64,000 nt of DNA from positions 1 through 64,000 of the forward strand of contig JAKLFC010000019.1 of assembly GCA_022711405.1 (NCBI GenBank), given 5' to 3'. The notes below the pieces were generated by a model. That model searched no databases. It saw nothing but the letters and a program-made list of their open reading frames with translations, and was not told the origin of the DNA. A program made the position numbers and the translations under genes. Shown here in pieces: positions 1-7,309 of the stretch. How positions within the stretch are numbered: position 1 is the stretch's first letter; each line of letters opens with the position of its first letter. The stretch comes from Bacteroidota bacterium. GTDB lineage: Bacteria; Bacteroidota; Bacteroidia; Bacteroidales; JAGONC01.

Positions 1-105
1 AATATCCCATGTTTTTGGCCTCCATAGGAGGCCCATGTCGGTAGCCATTTTGGGATGGGAATATCCCATGTTTTTGGCCTCCATAGGAGGCCCATGTCGG
101 TAGCC
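1..105. repeat. Tandem 59-bp repeat carrying a hairpin (two copies)
   Basis: Two near-identical copies start at 1 and 60 (period 59). Each holds a perfect 7-bp hairpin, GGCCTCC-ATA-GGAGGCC, at 17-33 and 76-92, followed by CATGTCGGTAGCC. The same hairpin and tail recur at 815-843 on the other side of the transposase gene, so this is the left flank of a REP-like element. The copy at the window edge may be one of a longer series. Confidence 0.85.
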
Positions 106-148
106 TAATTGGATGGACAATTCAATTTGACGCGTGCCATAGGCACGC
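76..148 (+). repeat. REP-like double-hairpin module, left copy
   Basis: The module is hairpin A (GGCCTCC-ATA-GGAGGCC, 76-92), a roughly 39-nt linker beginning CATGTCGGTAGCC, and hairpin B (GCGTGCC-ATA-GGCACGC, 132-148). Both hairpins have 7-bp perfect stems and 3-nt loops. It lies directly against the 3' end of the transposase gene at 153. A direct copy sits at 815-886 and an inverted, more diverged copy at 692-768. Confidence 0.8.
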
Positions 149-152
149 CATG

Positions 153-614
153 TTAATCAAAGAATTCAAACAGATATTTTTCATCGTAATCAATCTCAAA
201 TATTCTCAAAAACTCAAGGTATTCTTTGCGGAATGTATTTTTTTGATGGTGTTCCTTCTGGTGCAGGATATATTCAATGACATTGTGTTTTTGAGATTTT
301 GCATAAGAAAAGGCCCCATATCCTTTTTGCCAGTGAAATGGATGTCCCGTTAGCATTTTTGCGTTAATGAAGCTGTTAGTCTGAACTTTAATTTCCTTTA
401 CGAGGCTTGACAGACTAACATCAGGATTCATCCCAATAAAAAGATGAAGATGGTCCGGCATTGCATAGATAGCCAGTAATTTGTGTTTCTTGTTTATGAG
501 GATCCCTGTAATATATTTATGCAGCTCTTCTCTAATCTGCTCGTTAATTAGGGCCTGCCGGTGTTTAACGGCGAAAACAATTTGAATGTACAATTGGGTG
601 TAAGTATTTGGCAT
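153..614 (-). CDS. tnpA: IS200/IS605-family TnpA-type transposase (Y1, HUH)
   Basis: 153 aa, the normal length for a single-domain Y1 transposase, which cuts and joins single-stranded DNA at hairpins. The HUH metal motif is His55-Leu-His57 in MPDHLHLFIGM. The likely nucleophile is Tyr115 in VIEYILHQKEHH. The family block WQKGYGAFSYAKSQ is also present. The reading frame is intact from start to stop. No tnpB follows. The gene is enclosed by hairpin modules (76-148; 692-768; 815-886), an arrangement like the REP-associated transposases (RAYTs). Whether this is a mobile IS200-type element or a domesticated RAYT-like gene cannot be decided here. Confidence 0.9.
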   Translation of the reverse strand: MPNTYTQLYIQIVFAVKHRQALINEQIREELHKYITGILINKKHKLLAIYAMPDHLHLFIGMNPDVSLSSLVKEIKVQTNSFINAKMLTGHPFHWQKGYGAFSYAKSQKHNVIEYILHQKEHHQKNTFRKEYLEFLRIFEIDYDEKYLFEFFD

Positions 615-691
615 AATAGAGGATTGTATTGTATACTGTTAATCCGGAAAGAGAATGTTTTGTTACCCTGATTTGAAGATTTTTTTACATG

Positions 692-768
692 GCGTGCCCA
701 TGGCACGCAAAATTTAACGGGCAATATGGATTCTGCTACCGACATTGGGCTCCTATGGAGCCCAATGT
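692..768 (-). repeat. REP-like module, inverted copy
   Basis: Read on the minus strand it repeats the flank pattern: hairpin A', a 12-bp perfect stem with TAT loop (742-768), then TGTCGGTAGC, a linker, and hairpin B' (GCGTGCC-CAT-GGCACGC on the plus strand, 692-708). With the direct copy at 815-886 it makes a head-to-head pair, as in bacterial interspersed mosaic elements built from REPs. Confidence 0.75.
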
Positions 769-814
769 TCGGATTCTAATGTGATTTATTGTTTCTGGAA
801 TTCTTCCGGATTCT

Positions 815-886
815 GGCCTCCGTAGGAGGCCCATGTCGGTAGCCAATTCGATGGACAATTCATTTTGCCGCGTGCCATCGGCACGC
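815..886 (+). repeat. REP-like double-hairpin module, right direct copy
   Basis: Hairpin A (GGCCTCC-GTA-GGAGGCC, 815-831), linker with CATGTCGGTAGCC, hairpin B (GCGTGCC-ATC-GGCACGC, 870-886). The stems equal those at 76-92 and 132-148, while the loops differ (ATA versus GTA and ATC). Conserved stems with changing loops suggest that the structure is what is kept. Confidence 0.8.
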
Positions 887-970
887 CACATGAATCAGAT
901 CTTGACGATTTGTGGTAGAATGATCCCAATTTCAGGAATTTTCCTAAATTTCGATCCCTAATTAACAGGC

Positions 971-2263
971 ATGGATTTGCTGCGGTTAGCCCTTACACCC
1001 CTTGAAAAGAAGACCTTCCGCCTTCATATCGCCTATTCTTCCATCGAGGGCATCATACTCGGCGTGCTGGCCCTGAACGAGTTTGTTTTCATCAAGAGCC
1101 TTCAGGGCTCTAGCTATCAGCTGGGAATCCTTTTTCAGTTCTCGGTGATCGTTTACCTGCTGCTGATCGTTGCCAATGAATTCCTGCGAAGGATCAGAAA
1201 CAAAAAGAAACTGCTGCTCATCACCGGGATCATCACCCGTGCGCCCCTTTTTCTTCTCATTCTTTTTCCAAAGACACCGGAGATGTACACGGACGGTATG
1301 ATCTATCATATCTCCTTCCTGGCTATTTTCCTGGTCTTCTATCTTTCGACACCCGTAGTTTACCCACTTATCACCCTGTTTTTAAAGTCCAACTATGCGC
1401 ATCACCATTTTGGGCGACTTTATGGGATGGCCACGGCCCTCAACAAGCTGATCCTGATCCTCACCACGTTCGTGTACGGATTGCTCCTTGACCGGAACCA
1501 TTATTCATTTACGTATGTATTTCCCGTGATTGCCGTACTTGGGATCATTTCCATTCATCTGCTGTCCCGGATGGAATATCAGGCAATCATCGCAGACACT
1601 CCCCGGCAGACATTCCGACGCTCCATCAGGGAATCGGTGAACAAAATGATCCGGATTCTCCAGACCAACAAACCATTCTGGAGTTTTGAGCTTGCCTTTA
1701 TGATCTATGGCTTTGGATACATGATCTCCATCGCACTGATCATCCTTTTCTATGAAGACGCATTAAATCTGAATTACTCGAGTGTCGCATTTTACCGGAA
1801 TGGTTACACCATCCTCTCGATCCTGCTGCTGCCCTTCTTCGGAAGAATGCTGGGAGTGATGGATCCACGCAAATTCGGCGCATTCACCTTTGCCGCGCTC
1901 TTCCTGGCTCTTTTATTCGTGATCCTCACCCAGTATATCCCAGCCAGCTTCGAAATGTGGGATATCCGGATCTATTACATGCTCATCTTTTTTATGCTGC
2001 TTTTCGGAATTTTTGATGCCATGATGGCCCTGCTCTGGTACATCGGATCGGCCTACTTCTGCTCACGGGAGGAGACTGCCGACTATCAGGCCGTACATCT
2101 GGCCCTGACCGGTATCCGCGGTATCTTTGCCCCCCTTGTTGGAGTCCTGTTTTACGAATGGATTGGCTTTACCGGCGCTTTCGTCATTGCCATGATCTCC
2201 CTGCTGGCCGGCATCTGGGTGGTGATGCGGTCGTACCGGAGAGAGGGGATCGGTGGACGGTAG
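971..2263 (+). CDS. MFS-type multi-spanning membrane protein
   Basis: 430 aa, almost wholly hydrophobic, with roughly 10-12 membrane segments arranged as two halves around a polar loop near residues 195-230 (Met-Glu-Tyr-Gln to Asn-Lys-Pro-Phe). The layout and the short basic inter-helix loops (RRIRNKKK; RSYRREG at the C-terminus) fit the major facilitator superfamily. Substrate unknown. The ATG at 971 follows a gene-free flank. The gene ends before a word-repeat tract and the BlaI-type operator region, so it is probably transcribed alone. The family call rests on topology rather than a specific signature. Confidence 0.6.
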   Translation: MDLLRLALTPLEKKTFRLHIAYSSIEGIILGVLALNEFVFIKSLQGSSYQLGILFQFSVIVYLLLIVANEFLRRIRNKKKLLLITGIITRAPLFLLILFPKTPEMYTDGMIYHISFLAIFLVFYLSTPVVYPLITLFLKSNYAHHHFGRLYGMATALNKLILILTTFVYGLLLDRNHYSFTYVFPVIAVLGIISIHLLSRMEYQAIIADTPRQTFRRSIRESVNKMIRILQTNKPFWSFELAFMIYGFGYMISIALIILFYEDALNLNYSSVAFYRNGYTILSILLLPFFGRMLGVMDPRKFGAFTFAALFLALLFVILTQYIPASFEMWDIRIYYMLIFFMLLFGIFDAMMALLWYIGSAYFCSREETADYQAVHLALTGIRGIFAPLVGVLFYEWIGFTGAFVIAMISLLAGIWVVMRSYRREGIGGR

Positions 2264-2273
2264 GCGGCCGCTG

Positions 2274-2340
2274 GTCAGCAGTCAGCAGTCAGCAGTCAAT
2301 CCCACAGCCATTTGACAGTTTAACAATTTAACAATTTAAT
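2274..2340. repeat. Intergenic word repeat (GTCAGCA and TTTAACAA units)
   Basis: Three tandem GTCAGCA words (about 2274-2298) followed by TTTAACAA-type words (about 2319-2340). The first word recurs in complementary form at 59309-59341, 57 kb away, so it is a dispersed simple-word repeat and not a local slippage event. Confidence 0.6.
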
Positions 2341-2393
2341 AATGTGTAAGTTGTGAACCGATCCCAGGACATTAACATTTTTTAACACTATTT

Positions 2394-2409
2394 TACGAAG
2401 AATTTCGTA
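2394..2409. promoter_or_regulatory. Operator 1 (BlaI-type dyad)
   Basis: Inverted repeat TACGAA-GAAT-TTCGTA, 6-bp arms and 4-bp spacer, just upstream of the -33 box. It is nearly the same as the dyad at 2449-2466. Paired dyads flanking a promoter are what a dimeric BlaI/MecI repressor would bind. Confidence 0.75.
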
Positions 2410-2415
2410 CTAAAA

Positions 2416-2447
2416 CTTGATTTCCACTCGTTATCGAATTACTTTTG
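2416..2447 (+). promoter_or_regulatory. Bacteroidota promoter of the blaI-M56 operon
   Basis: The -33 element CTTG (2416-2419), a 20-bp spacer and a perfect -7 element TACTTTTG (TAnnTTTG, 2440-2447). The start site should fall near 2453, inside operator 2, about 24 nt before the ATG at 2477. A bound repressor would therefore sit directly on the start site. Confidence 0.75.
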
Positions 2448-2448
2448 T

Positions 2449-2466
2449 CTACGAACTAATTCGTAG
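2449..2466. promoter_or_regulatory. Operator 2 (BlaI-type dyad)
   Basis: Perfect inverted repeat CTACGAA-CTAA-TTCGTAG, 7-bp arms and 4-bp spacer, immediately after the -7 box. It shares the half-site TACGAA with operator 1. Spacing between dyad centres is about 56 bp. Confidence 0.8.
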
Positions 2467-2476
2467 ATGAAACCAC

Positions 2477-2869
2477 ATGAAACACGAACCTGATTATATT
2501 AAACCGACGGACGCGGAGTTGGAGATACTGTCCATATTATGGGAGAAGGGTCCCTGTACGGTCAGGTCCGTCAACGATAAGCTGAATGAGACCAGAGCCG
2601 TTGGATACACAACAACCCTGAAATTCCTTCAGATCATGACCGATAAAGGCATCGTTACGCGGCAGGAAAATGGCCGGACACATGTCTACACTGCAAGCCT
2701 CAGGAAAGAAAAAGTTCAGAATCAGCTCCTTGAAAAAGTGATGGATTCTGTCTTTGGAGGTTCTGCTCAACAGTTGGTTTTGAAGGCCCTCGGCAACTAC
2801 CGTGCTTCCCAGTCAGAACTTGATGAAATTAAGGCTCTTATACGTAAATTAGAGGGAGGAAACCTATGA
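2477..2869 (+). CDS. blaI: BlaI/MecI/CopY-family repressor
   Basis: 130 aa. The N-terminal winged helix holds the family pattern LTDAELEIL-like PTDAELEILSILWEKGPCTV (residues 11-30), the recognition region VGYTTTLKFLQIMTDKGIV and the wing ENGRTHVYTA. The C-terminal part is the helical dimerisation and cleavage region. It should repress its own operon through the two dyads at 2394-2409 and 2449-2466, and be relieved when the membrane peptidase encoded next (start overlapping by 4 bp) is activated. The inducer is not predictable; in Bacteroidota these pairs are not confined to beta-lactam resistance. Confidence 0.93.
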   Translation: MKHEPDYIKPTDAELEILSILWEKGPCTVRSVNDKLNETRAVGYTTTLKFLQIMTDKGIVTRQENGRTHVYTASLRKEKVQNQLLEKVMDSVFGGSAQQLVLKALGNYRASQSELDEIKALIRKLEGGNL

Positions 2870-4941
2870 ACCTGATGGGAATTTCAATAGCCGAGCCCCT
2901 TGTCCAGGCACTGGGCTGGACACTGCTTCATTCCCTGTGGCAGGGACTGGTCATCTTTGTACTTTACAGGGCTGTTTTATCTTTTATAAACCCTTCCCAA
3001 CTGAAATCCAGATACATAATTTCCGTAGCTGCTTTATTATTGATACCTCTTACCTCAGCCGTCACCTTTGCCCAGCTTTACCCGGAACCCGCTGTTTCGG
3101 CCGGCATCAGTACACTGGGCCCACAAATGCATCCCATCTTGCGAACCACGTCAACTATTTTTCACACAATTGCGGGAGATACGACACAGGGTCATTTCAG
3201 CATTCGGATCTGGTACAACAGTTTTTTAACCTTCCTGAACGGTCATATGGATTATATTGCCATAGTATGGATGGCCGGAATGCTTGCCTTCCTGCTCAGG
3301 ATGACGGGCGGGTACTTTTATCTGCACCGTCTGAAATTGCGACATGCTTCGGAGGCGGGTGAGACCTGGGAAAAACGCCTGGATCTCCTGAAGGCCAGGA
3401 TGAACATCCGGTACTGTGTACGTTTACTGGAGTCAGAGAAGGTCGGCATTCCCTCGGTCATTGGATTCCTCAAACCCGTCATCCTGGTACCGGCCGGTGC
3501 CCTGTCGCAGATCCCTGCCGACCAGATGGAAGCGATTCTGGTCCATGAACTGGCCCACATTCTGAGGAAGGATTATCTTATCAATGTCGTACAGGTTTTG
3601 ATCGAGGCTTTGTTCTTTTATCATCCGGTTGTCTGGTGGTTATCAGGCCGTATACGTACCGAAAGAGAATTTATCTGCGATGACCTATCGCTTACCTATT
3701 GCCCAAATCCCCTGGTTTATCTGAAGGCATTGACCAGCGTTCAGGAATTATCGCAAAGGTCTCCTCTTTTTACAGCTGCCCTGGCTTCCGGAAAAAATCA
3801 ACTTTTAATACGAATAAAGAGAATCGTCAGTCCACATTCCAATGCACTAAATAACTCAGGAGGATCCATCATGTTACCACTGACATTAGCCATCGTCACC
3901 GTCGCTGCAGGTACTGCGTTTGCCATCAAGGCAGGGCCGGATACAGACCAGGCCTTTTCAACGCGTTTATCTGGCAGGGAGACCCCAAATTTTTTTATGC
4001 AACAGCCGACTGGAAACATTTCCTTTTTTCCCGGGCTGAGCTCTCCTTATCGGAAAACTGATCCTGCGCTCTCAGGTCATACCGGTGTCATTGCGGATAC
4101 GACCAGCAAGGCTGACACTGTGGCCTTGAAGGAGCGACAGGCGGGGGAAGAGTACAAGAAGCAGCTGCAGGAGCAGGAAATGGCTCACAAACAACTTCAG
4201 GAAGCCATTGAGGAACATCAGAAAGCCCTTCAGCAATATCTCGAAATCCAGCGCCAGCAACGACAATTCAGGCATCAGGAGTACTATGAAGCGCTGAGAG
4301 AGGCAGAAAAACGTCTGCAGGAGCAGTACTTTAAGGATAGCATTGACCGAAGTCTGCCTCATTGCCAGGTGCCGCCCGGTGATTTTTACTTCGATTTCGG
4401 ACCAGGTGTGCATTCATTTGTCTGGCCTGAAGACAGCGCGTTCCAATGGAACTATCAAAAGTTCATGGAATCCTATTTTGATTTCGATACCTCCTGGACG
4501 AACGTATACGAAGAGTTGGATTCCATCGGAGGATATCATTATTTTTATGATCCCCGGGATCCGGAACAGGTTCCTGAGGATGAGCGATTCAACTATCCTA
4601 TCCCGTACGACCTGAAGCTTCCTGATATCTACTATACCTATCCTGATATGGAAGATTTGTACAGGCATGAAGAATTACTGCTTCCTGATGTTCCTGACGT
4701 GGAAGAGAAGTATTTGATACCTTTTCATGGGAATATCCAAAGGACTGAGTCGATAATGAAAAGCGAATTGCTTGGGGATGGTATCATTACCAGAGAAAAC
4801 GATTACGTTGTCTTTATTGATTCGGGAATGATGTCGGTCAATGGCGAAAAGCAGCCCCGTGAAGTGTATAAAAAATATAAACGGCTGGTAGAGACTGCAA
4901 CAGGAGAAGAGCTAAAGAAGGGACTCACTTTTTTTTTCTAG
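2866..4941 (+). CDS. BlaR1-like M56-family membrane metallopeptidase
   Basis: 691 aa. N-terminal membrane helices (residues about 10-70 and 125-150) and the zinc-protease motif HELAH at 227-231 in the cytoplasmic loop place it in family M56 (BlaR1/MecR1). A further membrane segment lies near 335-355. The remaining ~330 residues contain a Gln/Glu-rich coiled coil (about 420-490) and an acidic, Tyr- and Pro-rich tail. A penicillin-binding sensor domain is absent, so beta-lactam sensing is not supported; the extracytoplasmic tail is the likely sensor. Translationally coupled to the BlaI gene (ATGA overlap). Its last 17 bp overlap the convergent channel gene. Confidence 0.9.
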   Translation: MNLMGISIAEPLVQALGWTLLHSLWQGLVIFVLYRAVLSFINPSQLKSRYIISVAALLLIPLTSAVTFAQLYPEPAVSAGISTLGPQMHPILRTTSTIFHTIAGDTTQGHFSIRIWYNSFLTFLNGHMDYIAIVWMAGMLAFLLRMTGGYFYLHRLKLRHASEAGETWEKRLDLLKARMNIRYCVRLLESEKVGIPSVIGFLKPVILVPAGALSQIPADQMEAILVHELAHILRKDYLINVVQVLIEALFFYHPVVWWLSGRIRTEREFICDDLSLTYCPNPLVYLKALTSVQELSQRSPLFTAALASGKNQLLIRIKRIVSPHSNALNNSGGSIMLPLTLAIVTVAAGTAFAIKAGPDTDQAFSTRLSGRETPNFFMQQPTGNISFFPGLSSPYRKTDPALSGHTGVIADTTSKADTVALKERQAGEEYKKQLQEQEMAHKQLQEAIEEHQKALQQYLEIQRQQRQFRHQEYYEALREAEKRLQEQYFKDSIDRSLPHCQVPPGDFYFDFGPGVHSFVWPEDSAFQWNYQKFMESYFDFDTSWTNVYEELDSIGGYHYFYDPRDPEQVPEDERFNYPIPYDLKLPDIYYTYPDMEDLYRHEELLLPDVPDVEEKYLIPFHGNIQRTESIMKSELLGDGIITRENDYVVFIDSGMMSVNGEKQPREVYKKYKRLVETATGEELKKGLTFFF

Positions 4942-5821
4942 GTCTGACCGATTTTTTAGAAAGCTTTGCACCACATTTCCTGCAGTAACTTGCACCCGGG
5001 TCGTGATCGGTTTCCCCGCATGACCAGCAAAATATCTGGGAAGCATTGTGTGTCTTCTGCAACTGCTGCGCTTTCGACATTTCCATGGTGATGATCCCCG
5101 TGGGTACAGCGATGATGGCGTAACCGAGGATCATGATCACCGATGCAATGATCTGACCAAGGGGTGTAGCCGGTGAAATATCCCCGTATCCTACCGTTGT
5201 GATGGTGACAATGGCCCAGTAAATGCTGACCGGTATGCTCGTAAATCCGTTTTCAGGGCCTTCAATCAGGTACATGAATGCTCCAACGATCACGACTATG
5301 GTAAGGATGACTTCCAGGAAAACAATGATCTTATGCCGGCTTTCCTTCATGGCGATGACAAGTACATTGGAGGCTGCCATAAAACGGCCAAGTTTGAGGA
5401 TACGAAATATCCTCAGCATCCGGATGACACGAATGATGATAAGATACTCCGATCCCGCCAGCAGCAGGCTGAGATAGGTGGGCAGCACGGCAACCAGGTC
5501 GATGATACCGTAAAAGCTTGTCATGTATTTTATCGGACGTCCAATGGTCCAGACGCGGAGCAGGTATTCCAGCGTGAAAAGACCGGTCACAACCCATTCA
5601 ATCACTTTTAAAAAATCGCCGATGGATGCTTTGACGGCAGGGATGCTGTCAAGCATCACCACCAGTACGCTGAACAGGATCGTGATCAGAAGGATAATGT
5701 CAAACCTTCTCCCGGAAGGCGTATCCGATTCAAAGATGACCCTGCGAAGCTTCAGCCGCTGCCTGAAAATATTTATTCTGTTCTCATGAAGGTAATGGCG
5801 GATCCGGGTAATAATTTTCAT
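4925..5821 (-). CDS. Voltage-gated K+ channel with a C-terminal zinc ribbon
   Basis: 298 aa from ATG 5821; a longer reading from 5974 would overlap the DUF2400 gene and adds a polar stretch with no homology signal. Six membrane segments: S1 about 41-58, S4 with regularly spaced Arg131, 134, 137 and 140, then the pore with selectivity filter TTVGYGD at 208-214, typical of tetrameric K+ channels. After S6 the tail carries CxxC (Cys265, 268) and CxxC (Cys280, 283), a zinc-ribbon-like motif, and ends in a Lys/Arg-rich run. The tail's role is unknown. Lies 40 bp after the DUF2400 gene, probably co-transcribed. Confidence 0.9.
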   Translation of the reverse strand: MKIITRIRHYLHENRINIFRQRLKLRRVIFESDTPSGRRFDIILLITILFSVLVVMLDSIPAVKASIGDFLKVIEWVVTGLFTLEYLLRVWTIGRPIKYMTSFYGIIDLVAVLPTYLSLLLAGSEYLIIIRVIRMLRIFRILKLGRFMAASNVLVIAMKESRHKIIVFLEVILTIVVIVGAFMYLIEGPENGFTSIPVSIYWAIVTITTVGYGDISPATPLGQIIASVIMILGYAIIAVPTGIITMEMSKAQQLQKTHNASQIFCWSCGETDHDPGASYCRKCGAKLSKKSVRPRKKK

Positions 5822-5861
5822 GACCTCAGTGTTTTGATTCGAGTATCGTTGCAAAGATAGT

Positions 5862-6632
5862 TCAGAAACTTTCGTACATTCCGATTCCGAACAGTGCGTA
5901 ATCATACCGGACCGGGTCGGCCGGATCCAGTCTTCTGAGTCGGGCGGTAAGTTCTTCAACCGCCTTCCAGTCATTTTGTTTCCTTGACAGTAGACCCAGG
6001 TTCCTTGCTACATATCCTGAATGCACGTCCAGTGGACAAAGGAGCTGGTCCATACCGATCCGGTTCCAGAGGCCAAAGTCCACGCCCCTGTCATCCTTTC
6101 GAACCATCCAGCGAAGGAACATGTTCATCCGTTTGGCAGCCGATCCTTTCATAGGATCAGGAAGATGTTTGACTGTTCTTGGTAAATGCGGGGATTCGAA
6201 AAAAACTTGTTTTAGCCGTGAGAGCATTGTCCTGACATTCTCATCCGCTTCAGGGAAACGTGAACCCATCACGTTCTCCAGCCCTCCACAGTGCTGGTAG
6301 AGGTGCCTCAACGATTGAACAAAGTACAGGCAATCCTCCCCGTTGAAGGTCCTGTGCACAAACGAAAGCAGGTCTTTCTGATCCCGGGATGATGAATTCA
6401 TGACATAGTCGAAGGGTGCATCATCCATCAGCGACATCCATTTTCTGGCGTTTGCAATGATGGTTTTCCTTTGTCCCCAGGAAATGACCGCAGTGAGAAA
6501 GCCTGCGATTTCAATATCTTCTTTCCTGTGAAAAAGATGCGGAACAGAAACAGGATCCTCCGGGATAAACTCCTGGCGGTTGTATAGGTCAGATTTAAAA
6601 TCCAGGAAGGATTTCAGGTCATTTTCGGTCAT
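5862..6632 (-). CDS. TIGR02757/DUF2400 family protein
   Basis: 256 aa, the normal length of this Bacteroidota-rich family. Recognisable blocks are an N-terminal FIPEDPVSVPHLF, then EIAGFLTAVISWGQRKTII (residues about 40-58), and a C-terminal half with NMFLRWMVRKDDRGVDFGLW and PLDVHSGYVARNLGL. The latter resembles the helix-hairpin-helix fold of DNA glycosylases, but no catalytic role has been established to my knowledge. It starts 6 bp after the gamma-subunit gene of the 2-oxoacid oxidoreductase, so it shares that transcript. The link to that enzyme is positional only. Confidence 0.88.
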   Translation of the reverse strand: MTENDLKSFLDFKSDLYNRQEFIPEDPVSVPHLFHRKEDIEIAGFLTAVISWGQRKTIIANARKWMSLMDDAPFDYVMNSSSRDQKDLLSFVHRTFNGEDCLYFVQSLRHLYQHCGGLENVMGSRFPEADENVRTMLSRLKQVFFESPHLPRTVKHLPDPMKGSAAKRMNMFLRWMVRKDDRGVDFGLWNRIGMDQLLCPLDVHSGYVARNLGLLSRKQNDWKAVEELTARLRRLDPADPVRYDYALFGIGMYESF

Positions 6633-6638
6633 TCATGG

Positions 6639-7187
6639 TCATACCTTGACTTCTTCGATGATCTCCATGCCCCTGAGAATTGCCTTTTCATTATCAGGGA
6701 TCAGGTCATGATAACGGTGAGGGAGTGATTTTTTAAGGCCCAGGATCACATTTTCGAGTCTGACCACCGGTTTCACTTTCATGTACCCTCCGAGAACGAT
6801 CATATTGAAGATTTTTGACAGTCCGAGCCTGGTAGCTTCATCAGCAGCATCCACACGGTAAATGTGGATGTCTTTCCGTGAGGGATGGCGTGTAATGCCA
6901 TTGCCATCGTAGATCAGCACACCTCCGGGTTTTACCGATGGTTCGAATTTATCCATGGATTGCTGATTAAGGATGATGGCCGTGTCGTAGAAGTGCAGGA
7001 TGGGTGAACTGATCCGCTCATCACTGAGGATAACGGTTACGTTGGCAGTTCCGCCTCTCATTTCCGGGCCATAGGATGGCATCCAGCTCACTTCCTGATC
7101 CTGCATGATACCGGAATAGGCAAGGATCTTACCCATCGACAGAACGCCCTGTCCTCCAAAGCCGGCAATAATGATTTCTTCGGTCAT
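6639..7187 (-). CDS. 2-oxoacid:ferredoxin oxidoreductase, gamma subunit
   Basis: 182 aa. Opens with the glycine-rich signature GFGGQGVLSMGK (residues 9-20) and continues with SYGPEMRGGTANV, both diagnostic for the gamma (catalytic-gamma domain) subunit of pyruvate/ketoisovalerate/2-oxoglutarate oxidoreductases. It forms part of the enzyme that converts a 2-oxoacid plus CoA to acyl-CoA, CO2 and reduced ferredoxin. It follows the beta subunit after a 122-bp gap that holds a strong inverted repeat (7245-7303), so its expression relative to beta may be adjusted there. Confidence 0.92.
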   Translation of the reverse strand: MTEEIIIAGFGGQGVLSMGKILAYSGIMQDQEVSWMPSYGPEMRGGTANVTVILSDERISSPILHFYDTAIILNQQSMDKFEPSVKPGGVLIYDGNGITRHPSRKDIHIYRVDAADEATRLGLSKIFNMIVLGGYMKVKPVVRLENVILGLKKSLPHRYHDLIPDNEKAILRGMEIIEEVKV

Positions 7188-7244
7188 GATTCTTTATGTA
7201 CGTTTTAGCTTTTTAACCGTATTGATGTTACAGGTTATAAGTTA

Positions 7245-7303
7245 CAGGTTACAAGTTTAAAATATGTCATTTTTATTACCTGAAACCTGAAACTTGTAAC
7301 CTG
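7245..7303. repeat. Inverted word repeat between beta and gamma subunit genes
   Basis: Perfect 14-bp arms CAGGTTACAAGTTT (7245-7258) and AAACTTGTAACCTG (7290-7303), separated by 31 bp. Extra half-copies of the word (GTTACAGG, GAAACCTG) surround both arms. In RNA this is a stable stem within the operon. There is no clean T-run, so it is not a standard terminator; it could stabilise or process the transcript. Confidence 0.75.
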
Positions 7304-7309
7304 CAACCC

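Larger units (their letters stand above)
615..970. other. Gene-free right flank of the transposase, with hairpin modules
   Basis: 356 bp with no credible gene. It holds an inverted REP-like module (692-768) and a direct module (815-886), described separately. The last 80 bp before the gene at 971 are AT-rich; I could not identify a clear TAnnTTTG promoter there. Confidence 0.7.

Noticed and set aside
2866-4941. Beta-lactamase resistance operon (blaR1-blaI)
   Set aside because: No penicillin-binding sensor domain in the M56 protein and no beta-lactamase gene nearby; only the family relation is supported.
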